Shown in pieces: positions 25,005 to 34,371 of a stretch of 58,091 nt of DNA. Source of the stretch: Candidatus Methanophagales archaeon (GTDB lineage: Archaea > Halobacteriota > Syntropharchaeia > Alkanophagales > Methanospirareceae); the NCBI GenBank assembly GCA_017883965.1, contig JAFNKG010000008.1, positions 1-58,091 of the forward strand. The letters are read 5' to 3'. The position numbers and the translations under genes were made by a program. Position 1 is the first letter of the stretch; each line of letters begins with the position of its first letter. The notes below the pieces were generated by a model that searched no databases, was not told the origin of the DNA, and saw nothing but the letters and a program-made list of their open reading frames with translations.

Positions 25005-26558
25005 ATGCCAGACGAAGAATCATATCTGAACGAATCGCTACGGAAGATAGCAAAAGGAGCGGGAGTAAGTTTTGTTGGCGCCTTCGTTGGGCTGGCTTTA
25101 GGCTATCTCTCACGGATGATCATTGCGAGATGGCTTGGTGCGTCAGATTACGGCTTGATTTCGCTTGGCTACGCAGCGATGATGATTGCAACAACGCTCT
25201 CGTTAGTTGGATTACCTGCGGGAATACAGCGCTATGTCTCTTTTTACAAAGGGAAAGGGGATAAGAAGAGAATAAAAGGAACGATTTTTGGTGCGTTAAA
25301 AATAAGTTTTCCTTTAAGTTTGTTTTTTGCTTTTCTGTTCTTCTCTTATGCGGACTGGATTTCTATTCACGTTTTCCACTCGCCGGAACTAACACCAGTT
25401 TTAAGGATTTTTGCGATTGCAATTCCATTTTCGGTCTTAACAAATAATCTTATATCGGTAACAATCGGATTCCAGGACATAAGGTATAGAGTTTATGCGA
25501 ATGACTTATTCCAGAACGTATTCAAGTTAGCGGCAATTGTAGCTCTTTTAGCTTTAGGATTTGGCGTTATAGGGGCGGCATGGGGCTGGGCTGTTGCGAT
25601 CATTTTAACGCCGTTTTTGGCTTTTTATTTCCTGGAGAAGAAAGTCTTTCCAATTGTCAATGCGAAAGTGAAGGCAATCTCCATAGATAAAGAACTTTTC
25701 TCATTCTCATGGCCGCTTATCTTTACCACAGTTGCAGGTATGGTAATGGGCTGGATGGATACTTTAATGCTGGGATATTTTTTATCAGCCTCGGCAGTGG
25801 GTATTTACAATGCTGCGTTGCCTACTGCAGGGTTATTAACGGCTGCGACTAAATCTATAGCTGTTCTCTTTATACCGGTGGCTTCGGAATTGTATGCGAG
25901 GAACAGGAAGGATGAATTAAAAAGCATCTATAATGTAGTAACGAAATGGACTCTTTCGATCGCTCTTCCCGGTTTCTTGTTGATGGCTCTGTTCTCCGAA
26001 TCAATCATAACTATAATGTTTGGGGCAGAGTATGTTGGCGGGGCGACAGCATTAAGTATCTTAGCATTTGCTTTTTTCCTCGCTTCTGTGCTCGGTCATG
26101 CTAATTATGTGCTCCAAACTTATGGGAGGACAAGAATAATTATGAAAGGTTATTTTATTGGTGCTGGTGTCAATTTCATCCTGAATCTCTTGCTCATCCC
26201 GAGATATGGTATAAATGGAGCGGCAATTGCAACTGGATTTTCGTATGCACTAATGGGAGTTCTTTACCTGTTCTCTGTTTGGCATCTCGAGAAGATGCTA
26301 CCGTTTCGATTGACTCACCTCAAACCTGCATTCGCATCTATAATAGCAGTCTTAATAACCTATGGACTGGCGAAATGTATAGGCACTACACTTCCGATTT
26401 TAATAGTCATGCTTTTCGTGTTCTTAGCACTTTACTTCTTCTTGCTTTTGATTTTTAAAAGTTTTGAAAACGAAGATTTGATGATTATGAAGGCAATAGA
26501 TGAAAGGTTGGGGATAAAAACAGATTTGCCGAGGAAAATTATTCGGAAATTTTTGTAG
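25005..26558 (+). CDS. Polysaccharide flippase (Wzx/MATE-like), 517 aa
   Basis: Polytopic membrane protein predicted to flip lipid-linked oligosaccharide across the membrane. It has the PST/MOP arrangement of about 14 hydrophobic segments; the N-terminal ALGYLSRMIIARWLGASDYG and RYVSFYKGKGDKKRIKG are typical. ATG 25005 is preceded by AGGAT. It would deliver the glycan built by the island's transferases to AglB. A truncated paralogue of its first ~105 residues lies 900 bases upstream. It is convergent with the methyltransferase gene ending at 26596. Confidence 0.9.
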   Translation: MPDEESYLNESLRKIAKGAGVSFVGAFVGLALGYLSRMIIARWLGASDYGLISLGYAAMMIATTLSLVGLPAGIQRYVSFYKGKGDKKRIKGTIFGALKISFPLSLFFAFLFFSYADWISIHVFHSPELTPVLRIFAIAIPFSVLTNNLISVTIGFQDIRYRVYANDLFQNVFKLAAIVALLALGFGVIGAAWGWAVAIILTPFLAFYFLEKKVFPIVNAKVKAISIDKELFSFSWPLIFTTVAGMVMGWMDTLMLGYFLSASAVGIYNAALPTAGLLTAATKSIAVLFIPVASELYARNRKDELKSIYNVVTKWTLSIALPGFLLMALFSESIITIMFGAEYVGGATALSILAFAFFLASVLGHANYVLQTYGRTRIIMKGYFIGAGVNFILNLLLIPRYGINGAAIATGFSYALMGVLYLFSVWHLEKMLPFRLTHLKPAFASIIAVLITYGLAKCIGTTLPILIVMLFVFLALYFFLLLIFKSFENEDLMIMKAIDERLGIKTDLPRKIIRKFL

Positions 26559-26595
26559 TTTTTGGTTGTTAGAGGTTCTAAAGAACTCTCTTCGT

Positions 26596-27381
26596 TTATC
26601 TTTGACATACACAAAACATATATGAGAACAATCCCTTCTTATTTTTCTTCCTTTTGAGAAACGGATTTAAACCAAATAAACTAGAAATATTGAATAGATA
26701 TCTAAAGGGTAACACTTTTTTAAACCAAACTTTGTATACCTTATTATACAAGAGGAAATATAATAAATCGCATGCTTGGAATAATTCGGCAGTGGTGAAG
26801 TATTTTTTAAGCAACCCTTTGAATTCACTTGGGAAGTATTCATGAACATGCATGGAATCTAACGGTTTTTCAGTATATTTTATGGGTGTGCCAATGACTA
26901 AAAAACCCTTCGGTTTAAGCAATCTTTTTGTCTCTCCCAGAAAGTCTTCTGGTTCGTTCAAATGTTCGATAACATCTGAGGATACGATAACATCAAACAT
27001 CCGATCTTTAAAAGAAGTACTGTAAACATTTTCTACTTTCAATAAATAATTGTTTTTCAATTTTTTCTGCTCAAATTTATTTATGGCTGTTTCTATAGCG
27101 ATATCTGATAAATCTACCCCATATAATTCAACTTCGGTATTTTTCAATTTTTCGCCTAGCAAATAAAGCAACACTCCATCTCCACAACCCATATCCAAAA
27201 TCCTAATGTTTCCCTCGGTGTTTTCAGATTGCCGATCTATTATCTTCTTCACATGGTTTACGATAATTGTATATCTTGCATGAACAAAAGCATTATACCT
27301 CAAAAAATTCTTCTTGGATATTTGATGCCAATGGTAATCAGCACCCCGTGTTTTATATTTCTGGAATTCTATATATTTCAT
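26596..27381 (-). CDS. SAM-dependent methyltransferase, 261 aa
   Basis: Class I methyltransferase: ILDMGCGDGVLLYL (motif I, near 78-91), VSSDVIEHLNEP (motif II region) and LLKPKGFLVIGTP. The C-terminal half has hydrophobic/basic stretches. The acceptor is unknown; in a glycan locus a sugar or lipid-linked glycan is plausible. It overlaps the upstream radical SAM gene by 4 bases, so the two are co-translated. Last gene of the long minus-strand run that begins at 33746. Confidence 0.8.
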   Translation of the reverse strand: MKYIEFQKYKTRGADYHWHQISKKNFLRYNAFVHARYTIIVNHVKKIIDRQSENTEGNIRILDMGCGDGVLLYLLGEKLKNTEVELYGVDLSDIAIETAINKFEQKKLKNNYLLKVENVYSTSFKDRMFDVIVSSDVIEHLNEPEDFLGETKRLLKPKGFLVIGTPIKYTEKPLDSMHVHEYFPSEFKGLLKKYFTTAELFQACDLLYFLLYNKVYKVWFKKVLPFRYLFNISSLFGLNPFLKRKKNKKGLFSYMFCVCQR

Positions 27382-28826
27382 TTCTTAAGCATCCTTGCTA
27401 ATTTCTTTACAATAAAAGAATATAGCTCAATTTCAATTGGAAAACCAAAATTTTCTTTTTCTAATCGGTATTTATAAAGCATATAAAGGATTTTTAAGTC
27501 AAGCCTTGGATAAACTCGCGCTCTACCTGCACGCATAACGTATTTCACCAATGTCTTAACTTTTTTAATTTCAGGAATCCAGGGTAAATCTAAATCCAGC
27601 TCATATCGTTCTAGCCTGCCCCAGTCAATGGTCTTGGCTGGAGGCTGAAATCCATGTTCAATAGCAATGTCATATAATGGTGCTCCTGGGTACGGAAGAT
27701 AGAAACCTATCCTAGAATGAAACAACTCTGGAGTGTCAGAGTAGTATTCCTCAAGTTTATGATTGAATCGAACTGTATGAATAATTTCATCCCATGTCTC
27801 ACTTGGAAATCCTATCATAAAAGAATAAGTTGCAGGTATTCGATATTTAGCCATCATCTTGGTAGCCATCTCAGTTTGAGCTACAGTGATGCCTTTTTTT
27901 ATGTATTGAAGAATTCTATCCGATCCGCTCTCAGCTCCGCTCATCACGCACATACATTGGCTCTCTCTGAGTTTATTTATGAATCTCTCATCGGCCAAAC
28001 GGTCAATTCTTACTTCACCAAACCACGGCAGATCAATGCTGTGGATGATGTTGAATGCACGTTTCGCATTGGCAAAGAAGTTATCATCATTGAACCAGAT
28101 AGCATCCACACCATAATCATCTTTAAGTTGTTTGATTTCAGATATGACTCGTTCAACTGAATGATAACGCATGTGCCGATTGTTATCCAATGCGAGATAA
28201 CAGAATGCACATCTGTACGGGCACCCACGGGATGTGATGTACGAAATCATTCGCTTTGAATTTGCTCCGTATTCCTGATACTTGTTAAGATATCTCCTAA
28301 TGTCAATTAAATGCCATGCAGGCCTATATTTATCAAGTTCTTCGATTTTTGGTCTTGCTGGATTTATTGCAGGGCGGTTGTTTCGTGTGTAGGCAAGCCC
28401 ACGGACACTGTTGATATCACGCTTCCCCTCTATAGCCTGAGCAAGTTCAACGGTTGCTTCTTCTCCCTCGCCCATCACCACGTAATCAATATAATTCTCT
28501 GAAACACATTGGTATGGTAATACTGTTGGGTGCACGCCACCCCAAACAATTGGGGTCTCGGCATTGTTGTTTTTAATAGATTCACTTAATATCGCAGTTT
28601 GTGTAGTGCTACGCCCAGTATTTACCGAAAAACCTACAAATAGTGGATCCTCCTTTTCAACGACCTTTTCAAATTTCTTAAGATCATTATTCAAAGAGTA
28701 CAAATAGGTATTATGTAATATCTGTACTTCATAACCCGCTTTCTCTAAAGAATCGGCGACATATAACAGACCATAAGGAGGGTATTTTATATTATCGTAC
28801 GCGTCTATCTTCACTAAAATGATCAT
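27378..28826 (-). CDS. B12-binding-domain radical SAM protein, 482 aa
   Basis: Residues 1-150 form a cobalamin-binding-like Rossmann domain (PPYGLLYVADSLEKAGYEV, VWGGVHPTVLP, MGEGE). The radical SAM core has the [4Fe-4S] triad Cys202, Cys206, Cys209 in TSRGCPYRCAFC, a GAESGSD motif and a C-terminal helical tail. The classical DxHxxG cobalamin ligand is not apparent. Such proteins often methylate unactivated carbons or do related chemistry; here the target may be a sugar or lipid. Overlaps flanking genes by 1 and 4 bases, so it belongs to the glycan operon. Confidence 0.85.
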   Translation of the reverse strand: MIILVKIDAYDNIKYPPYGLLYVADSLEKAGYEVQILHNTYLYSLNNDLKKFEKVVEKEDPLFVGFSVNTGRSTTQTAILSESIKNNNAETPIVWGGVHPTVLPYQCVSENYIDYVVMGEGEEATVELAQAIEGKRDINSVRGLAYTRNNRPAINPARPKIEELDKYRPAWHLIDIRRYLNKYQEYGANSKRMISYITSRGCPYRCAFCYLALDNNRHMRYHSVERVISEIKQLKDDYGVDAIWFNDDNFFANAKRAFNIIHSIDLPWFGEVRIDRLADERFINKLRESQCMCVMSGAESGSDRILQYIKKGITVAQTEMATKMMAKYRIPATYSFMIGFPSETWDEIIHTVRFNHKLEEYYSDTPELFHSRIGFYLPYPGAPLYDIAIEHGFQPPAKTIDWGRLERYELDLDLPWIPEIKKVKTLVKYVMRAGRARVYPRLDLKILYMLYKYRLEKENFGFPIEIELYSFIVKKLARMLKK

Positions 28827-29653
28827 CAGGTACCACCTACCTTCTTAATAATTTCTTTACAGATAATTAGCCATTCTTTTTTTTCTCTATGCCCTTTCAT
28901 TTTTCTGGCTATCTGGTTAATTATTGGAAAACTTAAGAATTTACTCCAACTTTTGTACTTCGCAGCGCCCAAGGTTGCACCTCTACCAAAGTGGCAGGCG
29001 AAAATATCATTGTGACCCTCCAAGTAATATTCAGCACAAATAATCTCTCTAAAAGGGCCTTCTTTATAGTTACGAGTGCTTCTGGTCTCTAAAACTTTAC
29101 ACTTATATCCCTGCTGAAGGAATATCTCTCGCATCTCCCAGCCAGTGTCTCGCCCTTTTTCAATTGCTTCCTTCAGACTTTTAGGCCGCATATCTATTTT
29201 CAATGATTTGAAAATTTCGGTATCAAATAGGGTTGCATAAACAGATGGAAAATCTATTGGCTTAATAGGATTTTTAACTGGTGGACACCCTATAATCTTT
29301 ACTTTATCATCAAGTTGATTTATAAGAATTTCATCCCATCCCCTTTTCAAGAAGGTAGCATCAGCGTCCAAAATAACTCCGTAGGGAGTATCTATTTTTT
29401 TTATTAGAAGATTCAAAGCCTCTCCATGACCCATGCCAGCCCTCGCAGATTGCTTTCGGAACAATAACTCGACATTTGAATAGTTGCATGCGATTCTTTT
29501 TAAGTTCCTTTTATCGGGATAACGAGAGCCGTTATCGCAAATAATCACTTTGTATTTGTTTTTTGTTAATTTTGACAACCCGTAAAGGCTCATCGCTATG
29601 AATTCAGCGGTATTGTAGTTCACTATTATCACGGTTATCAGTTCTTCAGTCAT
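28826..29653 (-). CDS. GT2-family glycosyltransferase, 275 aa
   Basis: Inverting transferase that adds a sugar from a nucleotide- or dolichol-linked donor. VIIVNYNTAEF opens the GT-A fold, and ILDADATFLKRGWDEI near residue 96 holds the metal-binding DxD. There is no membrane anchor. ATG 29653 is preferred: it overlaps the end of the upstream methyltransferase by 8 bases, while the earlier ATG 29680 would add an unrelated Trp-rich tail. Confidence 0.85.
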   Translation of the reverse strand: MTEELITVIIVNYNTAEFIAMSLYGLSKLTKNKYKVIICDNGSRYPDKRNLKRIACNYSNVELLFRKQSARAGMGHGEALNLLIKKIDTPYGVILDADATFLKRGWDEILINQLDDKVKIIGCPPVKNPIKPIDFPSVYATLFDTEIFKSLKIDMRPKSLKEAIEKGRDTGWEMREIFLQQGYKCKVLETRSTRNYKEGPFREIICAEYYLEGHNDIFACHFGRGATLGAAKYKSWSKFLSFPIINQIARKMKGHREKKEWLIICKEIIKKVGGT

Positions 29654-30302
29654 TTGGAACCACCTTCCTCGCCACCACAAAAAACCCCGTGGTGAAGGAA
29701 GTTAAGTATTTTGAGTTCTTGACAATCTTTGTTTCATCAAGTTTAACGAGAAGAGACAATAAAGGAAATGCTAAGTAGAAGACACGCTTAAATTTGGATC
29801 TCATATTGGTTATTGCTTGCTTTAACATATTTCCTAAAACTGTAAAGAATAAGCCCTGTTTCTTTAATATTAGTATCTCAAAATCTCTTTCTAACATTTT
29901 CCTCAATTTTTGGTCCGTGAACCTTTGAAAATCATAAGGATCACCGTGTATCCCAAAATTAAATGGTATTGAGAGGATTAAAATGCCTTCATTTTTCAAA
30001 ACTCTTGTGACTTCTTTAATAACCTTCTCAGGATTTTCTACATGCTCTAAAAGTTCCGTGCACTTCACACACTCGAAAGCATTCCCTTTAAAAGGCAAAT
30101 GATGAGCATCTCCTAAGACAGCAGGGTGAAAATCCTTTTTTATATCAAGGACAATCCAGGTTGCATTATTTGGCTCTTTAAATTCGCCTCTTTTTCTTCC
30201 TCCTCCCAAGTCAAGGACTTTGCTTTTCATATATTTCTTTGTGCTCTCCAGATCCTTGTCAAGAAGCTTCCTGCGGTATGACCAGAATGACCACATAACC
30301 AT
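29646..30302 (-). CDS. SAM-dependent methyltransferase, 218 aa
   Basis: Class I methyltransferase of the Methyltransf_11 type: VLDLGGGRKRG near residue 30, an acidic VLDIKKD, LGDAHHLPFKG, CTELLEHVENPEKV and a LSIPFNFGIHGDPYDFQRFT segment. The last resembles methyltransferases found in glycan clusters. The start is at ATG 30302 with GGAGAGG upstream. Acceptor unknown. Co-transcribed with the GT2 gene downstream. Confidence 0.82.
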   Translation of the reverse strand: MVMWSFWSYRRKLLDKDLESTKKYMKSKVLDLGGGRKRGEFKEPNNATWIVLDIKKDFHPAVLGDAHHLPFKGNAFECVKCTELLEHVENPEKVIKEVTRVLKNEGILILSIPFNFGIHGDPYDFQRFTDQKLRKMLERDFEILILKKQGLFFTVLGNMLKQAITNMRSKFKRVFYLAFPLLSLLVKLDETKIVKNSKYLTSFTTGFFVVARKVVPND

Positions 30303-30314
30303 TTTCCTCTCCTT

Positions 30315-30962
30315 CTACTTCGTTCCAATACGAACGATGCTTCTAAAGAACGCTAATGGAAGTATCTTTTCTATCCATTCTATCCTTAAGTGAGGATAAA
30401 AATTTACTTTGAAGCCTGCATCTTCCATGGCTCGTTTTAAACTTTTTGGAGTCCATTTTTTCACATCATGATCCAAGGGGAACTCACCAAACAAGAATAA
30501 TTTCAGCCTATCTTTTATAAAAGCCGTATTAGAAGTAATCACTATTATCTCTCCCCCCACTTTCAGCACTCTATACGCCTCTGCTAAAAATTGCCAAGGG
30601 TCAAAAAGATGCTCTATTACTGTTCTACAAAATACAAGATCGAAATAATTATCCAGAAATCTCAACTCGGAATTAATATCTGCTTTTACGCATTTTAATC
30701 CATTCTCCTCGCAGCGTTGTATTAATTCATCTGAGAGTTCCACGCAGATTACTTCATTCCCTTTCTCTTCCATTAATTTGGCAAAGAGTCCATCCCCTGC
30801 ACCAGCATCTAGAATTTTTTTGTTTTCTGGGATAAGACTTAATTCATGTGGTGTCAACTGTGCATAAAACTCTTTAAGTCTATCTTTCCCTTTTCTACTT
30901 CCTCTCCTGCGTAAATAAAACTCTTTTATAATATCTACGTATCCTTCCGTGTTATCCCTCAT
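30315..30962 (-). CDS. SAM-dependent methyltransferase, 215 aa
   Basis: Methyltransf_11-like: ILDAGAGDGLFAKLMEEKG near 50, CVELSDELIQRCEENG, FCRTVIEHLFDPWQFL, YRVLKVGGEIIVIT. The C-terminus mentions a WIEKILPLAFFRSI amphipathic stretch. A strong GGGGGTGAT ribosome-binding site precedes ATG 30962. It lies in the middle of the transferase run, 12 bases from the next gene; the target is probably a glycan or lipid intermediate, but this is contextual. Confidence 0.82.
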   Translation of the reverse strand: MRDNTEGYVDIIKEFYLRRRGSRKGKDRLKEFYAQLTPHELSLIPENKKILDAGAGDGLFAKLMEEKGNEVICVELSDELIQRCEENGLKCVKADINSELRFLDNYFDLVFCRTVIEHLFDPWQFLAEAYRVLKVGGEIIVITSNTAFIKDRLKLFLFGEFPLDHDVKKWTPKSLKRAMEDAGFKVNFYPHLRIEWIEKILPLAFFRSIVRIGTK

Positions 30963-30987
30963 AAAATCACCCCCTATTTCTTCCTTA

Positions 30988-32037
30988 TCATAATTGCTTT
31001 TCCCTCAACAACCTTTTACCCATTTCAATCTTGCTTACAACCTTCCACTTAAAAACCCTTGTCTTCATCTTCATCAGTTCCATTTTGTTTACTTCTTTTG
31101 GTCTGTATCTTCCACTTAAATAATCCTGATAAATTCTATCTGCAAACTCATAATATTTCTTACCAATATCTTCCATCGTCGGCAGTTTTATTTTATTCTG
31201 GTAATACTCATAGTTCTGAGCGACTTTTTCTATTGCATCCAAAACATCTCTTTCATCTTTAAAAAGTTCTCCCGCCTCGCCTACAATCTCTGGATGCCCG
31301 CCATCATTCCTCGCAACTGCCGGCAAACCGCAGTGTAAGGCTTCTATAAGGGCATTGGAACAGGGGTCATTCTTGCTCGCGATAATGAAAATATCGTGTG
31401 CTCTTAAAATTTCAGCTAATCTTTCACTTGGCTGTGGTGGAATATATTGAATTTGCTCGAATTTTATAGGACTTCTGCCAACAAATGTCATTTCATATTC
31501 ATTAAAATCAAGATTCTCATCCAAGAATTTGTAAATATCAAATCCTTTTCTGATATTTGGTGCCCAGCTTGTTGCAATAAGTTTTATTTTCTCTTCTTTT
31601 TGTAATCTTTTATTTTCAAGTGGATAGAATATGTCAGGATCTGAAGCATTCATAATTATGGTTTCAAAATTATTCCTTTTCATCCATAATTCGTAACTCT
31701 TGTTTTGACTCCATTTAGATTGAAATATTGTTCCATCTGCAATATACTGGTTGACGTCGAAAATGATTCTATCTATTCCTAAATCGCTTCCACGTATGTA
31801 AAATACTGGTCCATCCACACGATGGATAAAGATTTTCTCAGGATATCTTCTCTTCAACTTGAGAGTAGGTAGCAATTCGTGATGACTATTAAACAGAATA
31901 ACATCCGCATCTCGAGGATTTTCCACATAGCAACCATTATTTGTGAAGAATTTTTTCAACGACTTAAGGAATTGATTCCCACCGCCCCAGGGTCCCCCAA
32001 CGAACTTATATAGTACGTTAATTTTCACTTTCCTCAC
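30988..32037 (-). CDS. GT4-family glycosyltransferase, 349 aa
   Basis: Retaining GT-B fold transferase. The N-terminal VLYKFVGGPWGGGNQFLKSL forms the acceptor-side start; the C-terminal donor domain has SERLAEILRAHDIFI and the E-x7-E-type segment ALIEALHCGLPAVARNDGG, then HPEIVGEAG. It ends in a basic helix that may touch the membrane. The start codon overlaps the stop of the upstream GT4 gene by 4 bases. Sugar specificity unknown. Confidence 0.85.
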   Translation of the reverse strand: MRKVKINVLYKFVGGPWGGGNQFLKSLKKFFTNNGCYVENPRDADVILFNSHHELLPTLKLKRRYPEKIFIHRVDGPVFYIRGSDLGIDRIIFDVNQYIADGTIFQSKWSQNKSYELWMKRNNFETIIMNASDPDIFYPLENKRLQKEEKIKLIATSWAPNIRKGFDIYKFLDENLDFNEYEMTFVGRSPIKFEQIQYIPPQPSERLAEILRAHDIFIIASKNDPCSNALIEALHCGLPAVARNDGGHPEIVGEAGELFKDERDVLDAIEKVAQNYEYYQNKIKLPTMEDIGKKYYEFADRIYQDYLSGRYRPKEVNKMELMKMKTRVFKWKVVSKIEMGKRLLREKQL

Positions 32038-33161
32038 CTCCTTAATACTTCCTCATATACTTTGATATATTTTTGGGCAACAATCTCAATTGAATATTTG
32101 TTCACACTTCTTTCCGCTTCTCGTCCTAAAGTCCTTCTAAGATTCTCATCATCGAGCAATAAGCATATTGCATCTGCAAGCTTTTTTGATTCCTTTGGTG
32201 GAACAAGCAAGCCATTTTTACCATTATCTATTATCTCCGGCATTCCCCCTGCTTCAGAGGCTACTACGGGCTTTCCATATTGCATCGCTTCGAGTATTAC
32301 AATGCCAAAACTTTCAAAAACGGAAGGTATGCAAAAGATATCGCATGCTTTCAATAAAGCAAGCTTCTCATCTCCAGACACGAAGCCTAAAAATGTTATA
32401 TGTTTACTTAAGTTAAATTTTTCGATTAAAGCCTTAATATGGGCTTCATACTCCCCCCTACATGCCATCAACAGGTGAACATTGTGCTTTGTCAACACGA
32501 TAGGTAAAGCCCTTATAAGATATTCAAGACCTTTTATAGGTCTCATTCCTGAAAGCGTTAGTATGCAGCAATTATCTTGCAGGTTATATTTCTCTTTAAT
32601 CAATTCCACTTTTTCTTCAGCAACTTCCTTTCTGGGCGGGATTCCATTTGGTATTACTACAATTTTGTCATGTGAACTTCCAGCATCAGAAGCATATTTA
32701 ATCATGGCATTACTTACGACAATGTGTTTGTTGCATCGTTTAAGAACACCCTTGATTATTAATGAATATACTAGATTTAATCGGTATCCATAATTTATTT
32801 CTTTAATCTTTACGATGTCTATACCATGGGAGGTTATGATCAAGGGGGTTTTACTTAATCCACGTGCTAAGAGTACATAAAATCCATCTGGAATTATTGT
32901 GTGAGCATGAATTATGTCTGGATTAATTTGTTTAAGTGTTCTTCTCAAATTCATTATGTTTTGCAAATAGCTCTTCCCAAAGTTAAGATTTATATTCTTA
33001 GGATATTCATCTTTTATTTCAATGCATGCACTTGCATCATTCGGTGTGAGTAGATAGATCTGCTCCCCTTGTTCAGCTATACCTTCAGCAAGCCATTTTA
33101 CCTGATATTGCAATCCTCCAATCGTAGGCAGAAATGAAGACGTAAACATACAAATTTTCAT
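32034..33161 (-). CDS. GT4-family glycosyltransferase, 375 aa
   Basis: Typical GT-B glycosyltransferase: MFTSSFLPTIGGLQYQVKWL at the N-terminus (glycine-rich acceptor loop), HAHTIIPDGFY, and PSVFESFGIVILEAMQYG with the E-x7-E catalytic pair, then PVVASEAGGMPEII. Full length for the family. AGGAGG precedes ATG 33161. It overlaps the next GT4 gene by 4 bases, so the two probably act in sequence on one lipid-linked glycan. Confidence 0.9.
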   Translation of the reverse strand: MKICMFTSSFLPTIGGLQYQVKWLAEGIAEQGEQIYLLTPNDASACIEIKDEYPKNINLNFGKSYLQNIMNLRRTLKQINPDIIHAHTIIPDGFYVLLARGLSKTPLIITSHGIDIVKIKEINYGYRLNLVYSLIIKGVLKRCNKHIVVSNAMIKYASDAGSSHDKIVVIPNGIPPRKEVAEEKVELIKEKYNLQDNCCILTLSGMRPIKGLEYLIRALPIVLTKHNVHLLMACRGEYEAHIKALIEKFNLSKHITFLGFVSGDEKLALLKACDIFCIPSVFESFGIVILEAMQYGKPVVASEAGGMPEIIDNGKNGLLVPPKESKKLADAICLLLDDENLRRTLGREAERSVNKYSIEIVAQKYIKVYEEVLRR

Positions 33162-33182
33162 TTAAACCTCCTGAAGTGGCAC

Positions 33183-33746
33183 TCAACATTTTTTAACAAC
33201 CAACCTCACCTCCAGATGTCTTGCGGAGAAGATTTTTAACCACGTGTTCTCGTAAATGTCCGGAAATCTGTTCGCTAATTTATCCTTAAGCGTCTCCCAG
33301 ATGTAAGCCAAAATCTTCTTCTTCTCAGGTCTTATAAACTTTATTTTCTGGTAAGCTATCTCAAATCGTGCCTTTGAATAGAAATTTGGGAATCTCGAAT
33401 TTTCGGTGAAATGGTCAAAAGTCCGATAGGTGAAAAATCTCACATGCGTTGGGTCTCGAAAGGCGCCAACCCTATTCCAATAAGGAACTAAAATCTCAAT
33501 CTCCGCGTCATCCTTGCACACCCTCCAGAACTCCTCCAAAACGAAAATCAAATTCCTCACATGCTCTAACACCTGAATAACTCTGATTCCATCTACCGTG
33601 TTGTCTTTAAATGGTAATCCATGTTCGATGTCACAAACAATATCCACACCAGGGAGTTTTATTCGATCAATTCCTACATATCCCTGCTGCTTATTCGTGC
33701 CACAACCTATATCCAGTAAAATGTGCTTTCTTTGGATTCTATTCAT
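33183..33746 (-). CDS. SAM-dependent methyltransferase, 187 aa
   Basis: Short class I methyltransferase: ILLDIGCGTNKQQGYVGID near the N-terminus, DIVCDIEHGLPFKDNT, VIQVLEHVRNL, and PYWNRVGAFRDPTHVRFFT, a segment common in glycan-cluster methyltransferases. GGTGAG precedes ATG 33746. First gene of the minus-strand run 26596-33746. In the 124 bases before it a very short frame with a good ribosome-binding site but no recognisable product is visible. Confidence 0.8.
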   Translation of the reverse strand: MNRIQRKHILLDIGCGTNKQQGYVGIDRIKLPGVDIVCDIEHGLPFKDNTVDGIRVIQVLEHVRNLIFVLEEFWRVCKDDAEIEILVPYWNRVGAFRDPTHVRFFTYRTFDHFTENSRFPNFYSKARFEIAYQKIKFIRPEKKKILAYIWETLKDKLANRFPDIYENTWLKIFSARHLEVRLVVKKC

Positions 33747-33870
33747 GTTCTTCTCACCATCATATTGAATTTCATCTCCAGCAATTGCTTCTTGGGTAAA
33801 ACGTGCTCATCGTCATATTAACCGCCTCCTCATCTACCTTTATTGTATTACTCCCTTAAAATGTGTTCAT

Positions 33871-34371
33871 TCACTTATACGGCGGATAGAACCAATCCCA
33901 GGGCTTGTTGCATCTCTCGTCATCTTCTCTTCCGTTAATCACTTTAGGAACCACTGTTGGGTCGTTCCATGGCCTTCTCTCTTCATCTGGATTCTCGTAA
34001 TCGTACACTCTATTCACAAAATAAACCAGATAAGCCCCTTCATCTCCAATAACTTTAAAGCCGTGCCAGTAATGGCCAGGTATTCTCACTACTTGCAGAT
34101 TCTCTCCGGTCGAAACGATCTCATCCAATTCCTGTGTGTCATCATCGTATGCGCATATCTTCAAAGCGCCGTTTAAAACGACAAAACAATCCACTTGTCC
34201 TCTCAAATGGCGGTGCCATGCCCTCACCGTCCCTGGATAACTGATTGAGAAGTTCGCTTGAACAATTTCCTCTTCAAATATGTCCTTCCAGTCTCTTCTC
34301 ATTATCTCTGTAAAGAATCCTCGCTCGTCTGCAAATCTCCTTAGAGGTTTAACCTCTATTCCATTCAGCAT
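33871..34371 (-). CDS. rfbC: dTDP-4-dehydrorhamnose 3,5-epimerase-like protein, 166 aa
   Basis: Cupin-fold sugar epimerase acting on dTDP-4-keto-6-deoxyglucose. FADERGFFTEIMR near the N-terminus and RAWHRHLRGQVDCFVVLNG with the catalytic-region His are the family core; GHYWHGFKVIGDE follows. It is slightly shorter than typical RfbC (about 180). It overlaps rfbD by 7 bases and completes the rfbA-B-D-C set, which supports the role. A 3-epimerase-only activity making another 6-deoxysugar is an alternative. Confidence 0.87.
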   Translation of the reverse strand: MLNGIEVKPLRRFADERGFFTEIMRRDWKDIFEEEIVQANFSISYPGTVRAWHRHLRGQVDCFVVLNGALKICAYDDDTQELDEIVSTGENLQVVRIPGHYWHGFKVIGDEGAYLVYFVNRVYDYENPDEERRPWNDPTVVPKVINGREDDERCNKPWDWFYPPYK

